Under the pieces are notes generated by a model. That model had not been told where the DNA came from. It searched no databases and saw only the letters and a list, made by a program, of their open reading frames with translations. The position numbers were made by a program, and so were the translations under genes. 36,457 nt of DNA from Pseudomonas sp. CC120222-01a (lineage in GTDB: Bacteria > Pseudomonadota > Gammaproteobacteria > Pseudomonadales > Pseudomonadaceae), in contig NZ_QEQQ01000037.1 in assembly GCF_003097235.1 (NCBI RefSeq), positions 1-36,457 on the forward strand. Reading direction: 5' to 3'. Positions 22,692-30,759 of the stretch are shown here, one piece after another; position 1 is the stretch's first letter; each line of letters starts with the position of its first letter.

Positions 22692-24770
22692 ATGACTGAG
22701 CTGTCGAAGGTCTCGGTCACGGCGCTCAAGGGCGTAGGCGATGCCATGGCGGAAAAGCTCGCCAAGGTCGGCCTGGAGAACCTGCAGGACGTGCTGTTCC
22801 ACCTGCCCCTGCGCTATCAGGACCGTACCCGCGTGGTACCCATCGGCCAGTTGCGCCCGGGCCAGGACGCGGTGATCGAGGGCGTGGTCAGCGGTGCCGA
22901 CGTGACCATGGGCAAGCGCCGCAGCCTGGTGGTACGCCTGGGTGACGGCACAGGCGTGTTGAGCCTGCGCTTCTACCATTTCAGCAATGCGCAGAAGGAA
23001 GGCCTCAAGCGCGGCACCCACCTGCGCTGCTACGGCGAAGCCCGCCCCGGCGCCTCGGGCCTGGAGATCTACCACCCGGAGTACCGCGCGCTGAATGGCG
23101 ACGAGCCGCCGCCACCGGTCGAGCAGACCCTGACGCCGATCTACCCGTCCACCGAAGGCCTTACCCAACAGCGCCTGCGCCTGCTCTGCCAGCAGAGCCT
23201 TGGGATGCTCGGGCCGCGCAGCCTGCCTGACTGGCTGCCCGACGAGCTGGCCCGCGACTACCACCTGGCGCCGCTGGACGATGCCATCCGCTACCTGCAC
23301 AACCCGCCGGCCGATGCCGACCTCGACGAGCTCGCCGAAGGCCAGCACTGGGCCCAGCATCGCCTGGCCTTCGAAGAGCTGCTGACCCATCAGCTGTCGC
23401 AGCAACGCCTGCGCGAGAGCCTGCGCAGCCTGCGAGCGCCGGTATTGCCCAAGGCCAAGCGCCTGCAGGCACAGTACCTGGCCAACCTGGGTTTCCAGCC
23501 GACCGGGGCGCAGCAGCGGGTAGCCAACGAAATCGCCTATGACCTCAGCCAGCACGAGCCCATGATGCGCCTGGTGCAGGGCGACGTCGGCGCCGGCAAG
23601 ACCGTGGTCGCCGCCCTCGCCGCACTGCAGGCCCTGGAAGCTGGTTACCAGGTGGCGCTGATGGCGCCTACCGAGATCCTCGCCGAACAGCACTACATCA
23701 CTTTCAAGCGCTGGCTGGAGCCGCTGGGCATCGAAGTCGCCTGGCTGGCCGGCAAGCTCAAGGGCAAGGCCCGCGCCAGCGCGCTGGAGCAGATCGCCGG
23801 CGGTGCGCCGATGGTGGTCGGTACCCACGCGCTGTTCCAGGAAGACGTTCGCTTCAAGCACCTGGCCCTGGCGATCATCGACGAACAGCACCGCTTCGGC
23901 GTGCAGCAGCGCCTGGCGCTGCGCAAGAAAGGGGTGGCCGGCGAGCTGTGCCCGCACCAGCTGATCATGACCGCCACGCCGATCCCACGCACCCTGGCCA
24001 TGAGCGCCTATGCCGACCTCGACACCTCGGTGCTCGACGAGCTGCCGCCAGGACGTACGCCGGTAAATACCGTGCTGGTCGCCGACAGCCGCCGCTTCGA
24101 AGTGGTCGAGCGGGTTCGCGCCGCCTGTGCCGAAGGGCGCCAGGCCTACTGGGTGTGCACGCTGATCGAAGAATCCGAAGAGCTGACCTGCCAGGCGGCC
24201 GAAAGCACCTACGAAGAGCTTGGCAGCGCACTCGGCGAACTGCGCGTGGGCTTGATCCACGGCCGGATGAAGCCGGCAGAAAAGGCCGAAGTCATGGCCG
24301 AGTTCAAGCAAGGCAACCTGCAACTGCTGGTCGCCACCACGGTGATCGAGGTTGGCGTGGACGTGCCCAACGCCAGCCTGATGATCATCGAGAACCCCGA
24401 GCGACTTGGCCTGGCCCAGCTGCACCAGCTGCGTGGACGGGTTGGCCGGGGTAGCGCGGTCAGCCACTGCGTGCTGCTGTATCACCCGCCGCTGTCGCAG
24501 ATCGGCCGCGAACGCCTGGGGATCATGCGGGAAACCAACGATGGCTTCATCATCGCCGAGAAAGACCTCGAACTGCGCGGGCCCGGCGAAATGCTCGGCA
24601 CACGCCAGACCGGCCTGCTGCAGTTCAAGGTCGCCGACCTGATGCGCGACGCCGACCTGCTGCCGGCCGTGCGTGACGCGGCCCAGGCGCTGCTGGCGCG
24701 CTGGCCCGAGCACGTCAGCCCGCTGCTCGACCGCTGGCTGCGCCACGGTCAACAATATGGCCAGGTGTGA
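22692..24770 (+). CDS. recG: ATP-dependent DNA helicase RecG
   Basis: RecG is a monomeric DNA translocase that regresses stalled replication forks and processes R- and D-loops and Holliday junctions. The 692-residue protein has the N-terminal wedge/OB domain (about 50-180) followed by superfamily-2 helicase motifs: Walker A GDVGAGKT (297-304), DEQH box 397-400, TATPIPRTLAM (motif III), and VIEVGVDVPNA with QLRGRVGRG (motifs V and VI). The length and the C-terminal RELGIM/LELRGPGEMLGTRQTG hook region are those of RecG. It is transcribed with oxyR. Confidence 0.98.
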   Translation: MTELSKVSVTALKGVGDAMAEKLAKVGLENLQDVLFHLPLRYQDRTRVVPIGQLRPGQDAVIEGVVSGADVTMGKRRSLVVRLGDGTGVLSLRFYHFSNAQKEGLKRGTHLRCYGEARPGASGLEIYHPEYRALNGDEPPPPVEQTLTPIYPSTEGLTQQRLRLLCQQSLGMLGPRSLPDWLPDELARDYHLAPLDDAIRYLHNPPADADLDELAEGQHWAQHRLAFEELLTHQLSQQRLRESLRSLRAPVLPKAKRLQAQYLANLGFQPTGAQQRVANEIAYDLSQHEPMMRLVQGDVGAGKTVVAALAALQALEAGYQVALMAPTEILAEQHYITFKRWLEPLGIEVAWLAGKLKGKARASALEQIAGGAPMVVGTHALFQEDVRFKHLALAIIDEQHRFGVQQRLALRKKGVAGELCPHQLIMTATPIPRTLAMSAYADLDTSVLDELPPGRTPVNTVLVADSRRFEVVERVRAACAEGRQAYWVCTLIEESEELTCQAAESTYEELGSALGELRVGLIHGRMKPAEKAEVMAEFKQGNLQLLVATTVIEVGVDVPNASLMIIENPERLGLAQLHQLRGRVGRGSAVSHCVLLYHPPLSQIGRERLGIMRETNDGFIIAEKDLELRGPGEMLGTRQTGLLQFKVADLMRDADLLPAVRDAAQALLARWPEHVSPLLDRWLRHGQQYGQV

Positions 24771-24848
24771 CGCCTGTCCCAGAATGGATCCAGCTTTGCC
24801 AACAGGCTGGTTATACTTCGCGTTTAAAAGAATTTGTGGATACAGACC

Positions 24849-26252
24849 ATGACTGAAGTTGCCCTGGACACCGCAACCCCACACGCACCGTCTGTCATCC
24901 GGCTGTTGCTCGAAAAACTGCACGTTGCCTTCGAAGAGGTGGCGGAACATCCGGAGCTGCCAGCCGCGTCCCGAGTGCAGGCGGTCCTGCTCGACGACGA
25001 GATCGGCGCCCTGCTGGTGCTGTTCCCGCAGAGCAAGCTGCTGGACCTCAACCGTCTCGAAGAGCTGACCGGTCGCAAGCTCAAGGCCGTGCCGTTGCCA
25101 CGCCTCAAGCAGATGCTCGACAAGCACCAGCTCAAGGCCTTGCCGGCCATTCCGGCCCTGACCAGCTCGCCCTGCCTGTACGAAGGCAAGCTGCTCGAGG
25201 CCGAAGACCTGTTCATCCAGTCCGGTGAGGCCGGCCTGCTGCTGAAAGTGCGCCGTGATGATTTCAAGCGCATGCTCGCCAAGGCCAGTGCTGGCAGTTT
25301 CGGCCAGCCTGTGCGCGACATCCGCCCCAACCTCGATCGCCCGGATGACGACCCCAAGGAAATCACCCAGGCAGTCCAGGCCTTCACCGCCCGGCGCATC
25401 CAGAAGCGCCTGGAAGAGACCATCGAGATCCCGCCACTGGCCGACACCGCGCAGAAAATCATCAAGCTGCGGGTCGACCCCAACGCCAGCATCGACGACA
25501 TCACCGGCGTGGTCGAAACCGACCCGGCCCTGGCCGCCCAAGTGGTCAGCTGGGCCGCTTCGCCCTACTACGCTTCACCCGGCAAGATCCGCTCGGTGGA
25601 AGACGCCATCGTCCGTGTCCTGGGCTTCGACCTGGTGATCAACCTGGCCCTCGGCCTGGCGCTGGGCAAGACCCTGAGCCTGCCCAAGGACCACCCGCAG
25701 CAGGCCACGCCGTACTGGCAGCAGTCGATCTACACCGCCGCCATCATCGAAGGCCTGACCCGCGCCATGCCGCGCGCCGAACGCCCGGAAGCCGGCCTGA
25801 CCTACCTGGCAGGGCTGCTGCACAACTTCGGCTACTTGCTGCTGGCGCACGTATTCCCACCGCACTTCTCGCTGATCTGCCGTCATCTGGAGGTCAACCC
25901 GCACCTGTGCCACACCTACGTGGAACAACACCTGCTGGGCATCAGCCGCGAGCAGATCGGCGCCTGGTTGATGAAGCTGTGGGACATGCCCGAAGAGTTG
26001 TCGACCGCACTGCGTTTCCAGCATGACCCGGCGTATGACGGCGAATACTCGGCATACCCCAACCTGGTGTGCCTGGCGACCCGCCTGCTGCGCTCGCGGG
26101 GGATTGGTTCGGGGCCACAGGAGCAGATTCCCGATGAACTGCTGGAGCGTCTGGGGATCACCCGGGACAAGGCGGAGGAGGTGGTGAACAAGGTCCTCGA
26201 GGCCGAGGCCTTGTTGCGGGACCTGGCGTCGCAACTCAACGCCCCGCATTGA
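24849..26252 (+). CDS. YbaK-like plus HDOD two-domain protein
   Basis: A 467-residue protein in two parts. Residues about 15-140 resemble the YbaK/ProX aminoacyl-tRNA deacylase fold: VQAVLLDDEIGALLVLFP, SKLLDLNRLEELTGRK and a late CLYEGKLLEAEDLFIQSGEAGLLLKV. The catalytic lysine expected in the VVKT-type strand is not obvious here. Residues about 185-400 form an HDOD domain (IEIPPLADTAQKIIKLRVDPNASIDDIT...VVETDPALAAQVVSWA, then GLLHNFGYLLLAHVFP), which lacks the nuclease HD residues and is usually regulatory. ATG 24849 gives the natural start; five extra codons exist upstream. It stands alone, with its own hairpin terminator. Function unknown; a link to signalling or translation status is only a guess. 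Confidence 0.88.
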   Translation: MTEVALDTATPHAPSVIRLLLEKLHVAFEEVAEHPELPAASRVQAVLLDDEIGALLVLFPQSKLLDLNRLEELTGRKLKAVPLPRLKQMLDKHQLKALPAIPALTSSPCLYEGKLLEAEDLFIQSGEAGLLLKVRRDDFKRMLAKASAGSFGQPVRDIRPNLDRPDDDPKEITQAVQAFTARRIQKRLEETIEIPPLADTAQKIIKLRVDPNASIDDITGVVETDPALAAQVVSWAASPYYASPGKIRSVEDAIVRVLGFDLVINLALGLALGKTLSLPKDHPQQATPYWQQSIYTAAIIEGLTRAMPRAERPEAGLTYLAGLLHNFGYLLLAHVFPPHFSLICRHLEVNPHLCHTYVEQHLLGISREQIGAWLMKLWDMPEELSTALRFQHDPAYDGEYSAYPNLVCLATRLLRSRGIGSGPQEQIPDELLERLGITRDKAEEVVNKVLEAEALLRDLASQLNAPH

Positions 26253-26259
26253 GAACATT

Positions 26260-26278
26260 GGGGCCGCTTTGCGGCCCC
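26260..26278 (+). terminator. Hairpin between the HDOD gene and the SCP2-like gene
   Basis: GGGGCCGC-TTT-GCGGCCCC forms an 8-bp stem with a three-base loop between convergent genes, eight bases after the HDOD-protein stop codon. It lacks a clear T tract, so termination efficiency is uncertain. Confidence 0.6.
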
Positions 26279-26286
26279 CAGCAATT

Positions 26287-26661
26287 TCAGCCTTTCTTCT
26301 TCGGCTTCAGGTATTTCATCAGCCCCTGGAACCACATCACCAGCGCCGGATTGCCCTTGATCTGGATGTTCTTGTCCTGAATACCCTGCATGAACGCCAA
26401 CTGCTTGTTCCCCGCCTGCATCGTGGCAAAGCCGTAGGCGGCATCCTTGAAGGCGATGGCGAAGGCCGGCTGCGGATGGCTGCCGCCCTTGCTGCTGACG
26501 CGCTCGCCGCTGACGATGAAGTGCCGCGCCACCTTGCCGTCCAGCGTCTGCATCTGGAACACCAGGTCCTTGCCCTTGAGTTGCTGCTGGAATGCCGGGT
26601 TGTTGCGGCTGGCCCTGGCCATCAACAGCCCCATGGCCCAGAGAAGAAAGCGAAACTTCAT
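26287..26661 (-). CDS. Small SCP2-like protein of unknown function
   Basis: A 124-residue protein. Its central and C-terminal parts have the pattern of SCP2 (sterol carrier protein 2) type domains: DLVFQMQTLDGKVARHFIV, then PAFAIAFKDAAYGFATM, then AFMQGIQDKNIQIKGNPALVMWFQGLMKYLKP, where the 'G-ikieG-..al.....l' spacing is characteristic. Bacterial members bind hydrophobic ligands, but no substrate can be named. The N terminus is hydrophobic (MKFRFLLWAMGLLMA) and may be a membrane-associated helix. ATG 26661 is preferred over TTG 26664 because GAGG is seven bases upstream of the ATG. It is transcribed toward the HDOD gene, after hupA on the same strand but behind the hupA terminator. Confidence 0.8.
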   Translation of the reverse strand: MKFRFLLWAMGLLMARASRNNPAFQQQLKGKDLVFQMQTLDGKVARHFIVSGERVSSKGGSHPQPAFAIAFKDAAYGFATMQAGNKQLAFMQGIQDKNIQIKGNPALVMWFQGLMKYLKPKKKG

Positions 26662-26758
26662 CAACGCGCCTCGAATAAAAAATGACTGAAGCGCGCAGTT
26701 TATCCTTTTCCTGAACTAATTACGCAAGTTCGCAACACTTAGCCCCAAGAATGCATAA

Positions 26759-26778
26759 CGGGCGCCCTGGGGCGCCCG
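26759..26778 (-). terminator. hupA terminator
   Basis: CGGGCGCC-CTGG-GGCGCCCG is an 8-bp perfect GC-rich stem with a four-base loop, 30 bases after the hupA stop codon. The downstream T tract is short. Confidence 0.7.
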
Positions 26779-26807
26779 CTTGGATGACACTGGGGGTCAG
26801 CAGTCGA

Positions 26808-27104
26808 TCACTTTTTCTTGGCTGGCTTGGCGGGAACATTGACGCTGTCACGCAGGTTCTTGCCAGGCTTGAAGGCAACGGTGTTGCTGGCCTTGATCTT
26901 CACCGGCTCACCGGTTTGCGGGTTCTTGCCAGTGCGGGCACCACGATGACGTTTTTCGAAGGTGCCGAAACCGACCAGGGTAACCGTGTCCTTGTCCAGG
27001 GCACCGGTGATGCTGTCGAGGATGGCGTTCAGCACCTGATTGGCTTTTTCCTTGGTCAGGTCAGCCTTTTCAGCGATGACAGCGGCGAGTTCTGGTTTAC
27101 GCAT
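26808..27104 (-). CDS. hupA: DNA-binding protein HU, HupA type
   Basis: HU is a small nucleoid protein that bends DNA as a dimer. The 98-residue product has the family core (MRKPELAAVIAEKADLTKEKANQVLNAI, GFGTFEKRHRGARTGKNPQTGE, KIKASNTVAFKPGKNLRD with the DNA-intercalating proline region) and a short lysine-rich tail (AKPAKKK). Pseudomonads have three HU genes (hupA, hupB, hupN); this context next to the rubredoxin genes is that of hupA. AGAGG lies nine bases before the ATG, and an extended AANAANAA motif lies just upstream of it (27140-27127), suggesting Hfq/Crc translational control. The terminator is at 26759-26778. Confidence 0.95.
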   Translation of the reverse strand: MRKPELAAVIAEKADLTKEKANQVLNAILDSITGALDKDTVTLVGFGTFEKRHRGARTGKNPQTGEPVKIKASNTVAFKPGKNLRDSVNVPAKPAKKK

Positions 27105-27126
27105 AGTGAAGCCTCTTTGACGGGAT

Positions 27127-27140
27127 TTCTTGTTGTTATT
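27127..27140 (-). promoter_or_regulatory. Extended Hfq/Crc-type CA motif in the hupA leader
   Basis: On the minus strand this reads AATAACAACAAGAA, four consecutive AAN repeats plus AA, a full and extended match to the AANAANAA target of Hfq/Crc in Pseudomonas. It ends 22 bases before the hupA ATG, immediately upstream of the ribosome-binding site, the position where such motifs block initiation. Seen directly; regulation is inferred. Confidence 0.6.
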
Positions 27141-27292
27141 GCCGTGCTGCCATTGAAGCAGCGTTCAAGGCACCGCAGGCTCTAATCTGCGGCAGACGGA
27201 ACTGAGAATGGCACGCCCACCGAGGCCGCGCCAGTATCTGGGCGGCCATTGTGCTGGCAACAACAGGATAAATCCGACAGAACGCCCGCTAT

Positions 27293-28441
27293 TCACGCCA
27301 TCAGCGCGGGTAACTGCCGATTCAGCGCCAGTTTTTCCATGACGGCGCTGCCGGTCAGGGCATAGCCGAGCAACTGGCTGTCGGCGGCATGGCAGAGCAC
27401 TTTCAGATCGCTACCCTGCCCTTCGACTTGCCAGTTGCCTTCACGGCCCACTGGCGGCGGAGACACCACCAGCGGGCACGCCGGGGTCTTCACGGTGATC
27501 GGCATCGGCCCGTAGCTGACCGCGGTCGGGTTACCGGCCAGGGTCTGCGCCAGGGCACGGGCGCAGGCCATCAACGGCATGACGTAGAGCAGGTTGATAC
27601 CGTCGACTTCGGCGCAGTCGCCAAGGGCGAAAATGTTGTTGTGCGAGGTACGCAGTTGGCGGTCTACGACCACCCCGCGATTGGTCTGCAACCCGGCGGC
27701 AGCGGCGAGGTCGGTACGTGGACGCAGGCCGATGGCCGATACCACCAGGTCGCAGGTGATCACTTGACCATCGGACAGATGCGCCTCAAGCCCTTCACCC
27801 GCCTGTTGCAAGCGCGTCAGCACCGGGCCGAGGTGGAAGTGTACGCCCAGCCCTTCCAGGCCGGCTTGCACGGCAGCAGCGGCGGCCGGGTGCAACAAGG
27901 TCGGCATGACCTGCTCGCAAGGCGCCACCACGTCGACCTCGAAGCCACCCAGGCGCATGTCGTTGGCAAACTCGCAACCGATCAGGCCGGCACCGAGAAT
28001 CAGTACACGCTGCTTGCCCGCAGCAGCGGCACGGAAGCGCGCATAGTCTTCAAGGTCGTTGATCGGGAATACCCGCCCGGCACCATCGCCTTCGATTGGC
28101 ACCTGCACGGTCTGCGCCCCCCAGGCCAGTACCAGGTCGCGATACTCGATCGCTTCTTCGCCTATCCACAGGCGCTTGTGGCCCGGATCGATACCGCTGA
28201 TGCGGGTATGGGTGCGGATCTCGGCCTTGAGTTGCTGGGCCATCGCGCCAGGTTCGGCCATGCACAGGCCGTCAGCGTCCTTGTGCTTGGCAAAGCCGGT
28301 GGACAGCATGGGCTTGGAGTAGGAACGGCCGTCGTCGGCAGTAATCAGCAGCAGCGGCGTATCGCCATCGAGCTTGCGAAATTCACGGGCCAGATTGTAG
28401 CCGGCCAGGCCGGTACCGATGATGACTACGGGGGACGTCAT
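27293..28441 (-). CDS. rubB: Rubredoxin-NAD(+) reductase
   Basis: An FAD-dependent reductase that passes electrons from NADH to rubredoxin, supporting alkane hydroxylases or oxidative-stress proteins. The 382-residue protein has the FAD-binding GTGLAGYNLAREF (8-20), a second Rossmann motif for NADH (LILGAGLIGCEFANDM, about residues 146-161) and the late FAD motif NNIFALGDCAEVDG. It lies 14 bases downstream of the rubredoxin gene on the same strand, a clear two-gene unit. No alkane monooxygenase gene is in the window, so its partner is elsewhere. Confidence 0.93.
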   Translation of the reverse strand: MTSPVVIIGTGLAGYNLAREFRKLDGDTPLLLITADDGRSYSKPMLSTGFAKHKDADGLCMAEPGAMAQQLKAEIRTHTRISGIDPGHKRLWIGEEAIEYRDLVLAWGAQTVQVPIEGDGAGRVFPINDLEDYARFRAAAAGKQRVLILGAGLIGCEFANDMRLGGFEVDVVAPCEQVMPTLLHPAAAAAVQAGLEGLGVHFHLGPVLTRLQQAGEGLEAHLSDGQVITCDLVVSAIGLRPRTDLAAAAGLQTNRGVVVDRQLRTSHNNIFALGDCAEVDGINLLYVMPLMACARALAQTLAGNPTAVSYGPMPITVKTPACPLVVSPPPVGREGNWQVEGQGSDLKVLCHAADSQLLGYALTGSAVMEKLALNRQLPALMA

Positions 28442-28455
28442 GCCGCTTTCCTCTA

Positions 28456-28623
28456 TCAGCCGATGGAGATCATTTCAAAGTCGCTCTTGCCCACGCCGCA
28501 GTCAGGGCACAGCCAGTCTGCCGGTACGTCTTCCCAGCGGGTACCGGGCGGGATGCCGTCGTCCGGCCAACCTTCGGCTTCGTCATAGATCAGGCCACAG
28601 ACAATACACTGCCACTTTTTCAT
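28456..28623 (-). CDS. rubA: Rubredoxin
   Basis: A 55-residue electron carrier with one iron bound by four cysteines in two CxxCG-type knuckles: Cys6 and Cys9 (QCIVCG), Cys39 and Cys42 (LCPDCG). Also typical are the aromatic core residues Trp4, Tyr13 and Trp37 and the segment GIPPGTRWEDVP. The family-typical start MKKWQC is ATG 28623; the frame is open upstream to 28677 without support. P. aeruginosa carries two tandem rubredoxin genes here; only one is present in this window. Confidence 0.95.
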   Translation of the reverse strand: MKKWQCIVCGLIYDEAEGWPDDGIPPGTRWEDVPADWLCPDCGVGKSDFEMISIG

Positions 28624-28736
28624 CAGGTCAATTTCCTCGGTGTTGCTCAGGCTTTGTTGTAGGCGGGCATTATGCAAGCAGTTGGGGCAATCATGCTAAG
28701 CTCGCCGCCTCTCTGGCTGTCATCAAGCATACCGAC

Positions 28737-29294
28737 GTGTCGTACGAATCCCCGCAAGCAGCCGCTGTCGCGTGGCTGCCGTATTCACAGCTGGCCACCG
28801 AAATCGACCAGCCAACCCTGGACTGGCTGTTCGACGAAGGCTCCCTGACTCGCCGTCTCACCCAGCTGTCCCAGGACCATTTCAGTGTCACCCCCCTGTT
28901 CGAAGGCTGGCAACCGCTGCGCGAAGACGAATGCCTGGCCCTGAACATCGCTCCAGGTGCCGAAGGCTGGGTGCGCGAGGTGTTCCTGCGCGGGCATGGC
29001 GAACCTTGGGTGTTCGCCCGCAGCGTGGCCAGCCGCAGCGCCCTGGAGCGCGGCGGCCTGGACCTGGAAACCCTGGGCAGCCGTTCGCTTGGCGAATTGC
29101 TGTTCTGCGACCAGGCATTCATCCGTCACCCGATCGAAGTGTGCCGTTACCCACAAGGCTGGTTGCCAGCCGATGCCGCGCAAGCCGGCCTGTGGGGGCG
29201 CCGCTCGCGCTTCGCCCGTGACGGCCTCGACCTGCTGGTGGCCGAGGTGTTCCTGCCTGCACTGTGGCAAGCGGCCAAGGAGGAGAACCGCTGA
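28737..29294 (+). CDS. ubiC: Chorismate pyruvate-lyase
   Basis: UbiC removes pyruvate from chorismate to give 4-hydroxybenzoate, the first committed step of ubiquinone synthesis. The 185-residue protein starts at a GTG (28737), giving MSYESPQAAAVAWLPYS, the known P. putida-type N terminus. No ATG is found close by in frame, and the frame upstream (to 28419) overlaps the rubredoxin genes on the other strand and is rejected. Typical blocks include WVREVFLRG and the late FLPALW. No strong ribosome-binding site precedes the GTG, suggesting low translation. The stop codon overlaps the start of ubiA by one base (TGATG). Confidence 0.94.
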   Translation: MSYESPQAAAVAWLPYSQLATEIDQPTLDWLFDEGSLTRRLTQLSQDHFSVTPLFEGWQPLREDECLALNIAPGAEGWVREVFLRGHGEPWVFARSVASRSALERGGLDLETLGSRSLGELLFCDQAFIRHPIEVCRYPQGWLPADAAQAGLWGRRSRFARDGLDLLVAEVFLPALWQAAKEENR

Positions 29295-30184
29295 TGTACC
29301 TGCAACTGCTCAAGTCGCTCAACCGCCTGCACCCACGGGCCTGGGACTTCGTCCAGCTCAGCCGCATGGACCGGCCGATCGGCATCTACCTGCTGCTCTG
29401 GCCGACCCTGTCAGCGGTATGGATTGCCGGGCACGGTTCGCCAACCTTCGCCAATGTGTTGATTTTCGGCCTGGGCGTGGTGCTGATGCGCGCTGCTGGC
29501 TGCTGCATCAACGACTTCGCCGACCGCAAGGTCGATGGCCACGTGAAACGTACCGCTGACCGGCCGCTGGCCAGTGGCCGGGTCAAGTCGCGCGAGGCGC
29601 TGGCGTTGTTCGCCATCCTGGTCGGCGTGAGCTTCCTGCTGGTGCTGTGCACCAATAGCCGAACCGTATGGCTGTCTTTCGGCGCGGTGGCGCTGGCGTC
29701 CTGCTACCCGTTCATGAAGCGCTACACCTATTACCCGCAGGTGGTGCTGGGTGCCGCGTATTCCTGGGGCATCCCCATGGCCTTTACCGCAGCCGGTGGC
29801 GAGCTGCCGGCCAGTGCCTGGCTGCTGTACATCGCCAACCTGCTGTGGACGGTGGGTTACGACACCTACTACGCCATGGTCGACCGCGACGACGACCTGA
29901 AGATCGGCGTGAAATCGACTGCGATCCTGTTCGGCGATGCGGACCGGACGATCATCCTGACCTTGCAGATGCTGTCGCTGGGCTGTCTGCTGCTGGCGGG
30001 TAGCCGCTTCGAGCTGGGCGGCTGGTTCCACCTGGGGTTGCTGGGTGCGGCGGCGTGCTTTGCCTGGGAATACTGGTCGACGCGCAAGCTGGACCGCGAG
30101 TCGTGCTTCAAGGCGTTTTTGCACAATCACTGGGCGGGGTTGCTGGTGTTCATCGGGGTGGTGCTGGATTACGCCCTGCGCTGA
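29294..30184 (+). CDS. ubiA: 4-hydroxybenzoate octaprenyltransferase
   Basis: UbiA is an integral-membrane prenyltransferase that attaches the polyprenyl chain to 4-hydroxybenzoate made by UbiC. The 296-residue protein has multiple membrane helices and both Asp-rich diphosphate/Mg sites: NDFADRKVD with following KRTADRPLASG, and DTYYAMVDRDDD. ATG 29294 overlaps the ubiC stop codon (TGATG) and has AAGGAGG nearby, so translation of the two genes is coupled. A REP pair follows. Confidence 0.97.
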   Translation: MYLQLLKSLNRLHPRAWDFVQLSRMDRPIGIYLLLWPTLSAVWIAGHGSPTFANVLIFGLGVVLMRAAGCCINDFADRKVDGHVKRTADRPLASGRVKSREALALFAILVGVSFLLVLCTNSRTVWLSFGAVALASCYPFMKRYTYYPQVVLGAAYSWGIPMAFTAAGGELPASAWLLYIANLLWTVGYDTYYAMVDRDDDLKIGVKSTAILFGDADRTIILTLQMLSLGCLLLAGSRFELGGWFHLGLLGAAACFAWEYWSTRKLDRESCFKAFLHNHWAGLLVFIGVVLDYALR

Positions 30185-30197
30185 TCCTTGCCTCCAC

Positions 30198-30271
30198 CTG
30201 TGGGAGCGGGTTCACCGGCGAATGCGATGGTGGCTGCACCGCAGCGTGCGCGGGTGAACCCGCTCCCACAG
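30198..30271. repeat. Inverted REP pair after ubiA
   Basis: Perfect 19-bp arms (30198-30216 and 30253-30271, CTGTGGGAGCGGGTTCACC and its complement) flank a 36-base centre. The pair lies between convergent ubiA and the secreted-protein gene and may serve as their shared transcript end. Confidence 0.85.
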
Positions 30272-30287
30272 AGTCCGGAGGCAGGCT

Positions 30288-30656
30288 TTACGGTTTGGCG
30301 ACGTGCCACACGTCCTTCATGCCGTCACCGGTCATGTCCCCGGCCTTCTTGTCCTTGACGAAGGTGTACAGCGGCTTGCCGTCATAGGCCCACTGCATCT
30401 TGCCGTCGTCACGCTTGATCTGTGTCCACTTGCCTTCAGCCTTCTCGCCCTTCTCGACCATCAGTGGAGGCCAGTTCGTCGCACAATCACCATTGCACAT
30501 CGACTTGCCGCCTGCATCCTTGTCGAAGGTGTACAGCGTCATGCCTTTGTGGTCGACCCACATGCCGTCTTTTTCCATGGCATGGTGGGCGGACGCCACC
30601 CCCGGAAGCGCCAGTGCAGCGAAAAGGGCCATCCAGCTCAGCGTATGTCGTGTCAT
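30288..30656 (-). CDS. Secreted COG4315-type protein with two YTF repeats
   Basis: A 122-residue exported protein. A signal peptide (about residues 1-23, ending GVASA before HHAMEKDG) is followed by two related blocks, each with a 'Gk.LYTF.kD' core: MWVDHKGMTLYTFDKDAGGKSMCNGDCATNWPPL and QWAYDGKPLYTFVKDKKAGDMTGDG. This pattern is that of the COG4315 family (conserved Y-x-F/W/Y-x-x-D motif), whose function is unknown. The CNGDC pair could form a disulfide or bind metal. ATG 30656 is preferred because GGTGA is six bases upstream and the signal peptide is clean; 30776 is an open-frame extension. It is divergent from phoB across 174 bases. Confidence 0.85.
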   Translation of the reverse strand: MTRHTLSWMALFAALALPGVASAHHAMEKDGMWVDHKGMTLYTFDKDAGGKSMCNGDCATNWPPLMVEKGEKAEGKWTQIKRDDGKMQWAYDGKPLYTFVKDKKAGDMTGDGMKDVWHVAKP

Positions 30657-30759
30657 TGGAATCACCATGAATTCGGGGGTGGATTGCATTCTGTTTGCCG
30701 TCGCAGCGGCCCTGTGAAGCCTAGCCCAGTCATGGAATGTCGCCAGAACGGCCAACACC

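Noticed and set aside
21777..25541. A 1254-codon open frame on the minus strand spanning oxyR, recG and the start of the HDOD gene
   Set aside because: It is antisense to three well supported genes. GC-rich codon bias removes stop codons on the opposite strand, and the product shows no family match and is rich in His/Gln/Arg like other shadow frames.
28624..28736. Sigma-54-like site (TTGCCC...TTGCAT) between the rubredoxin and ubiC genes
   Set aside because: The required GG and GC pair spacing does not fit; there is no -24 GG.
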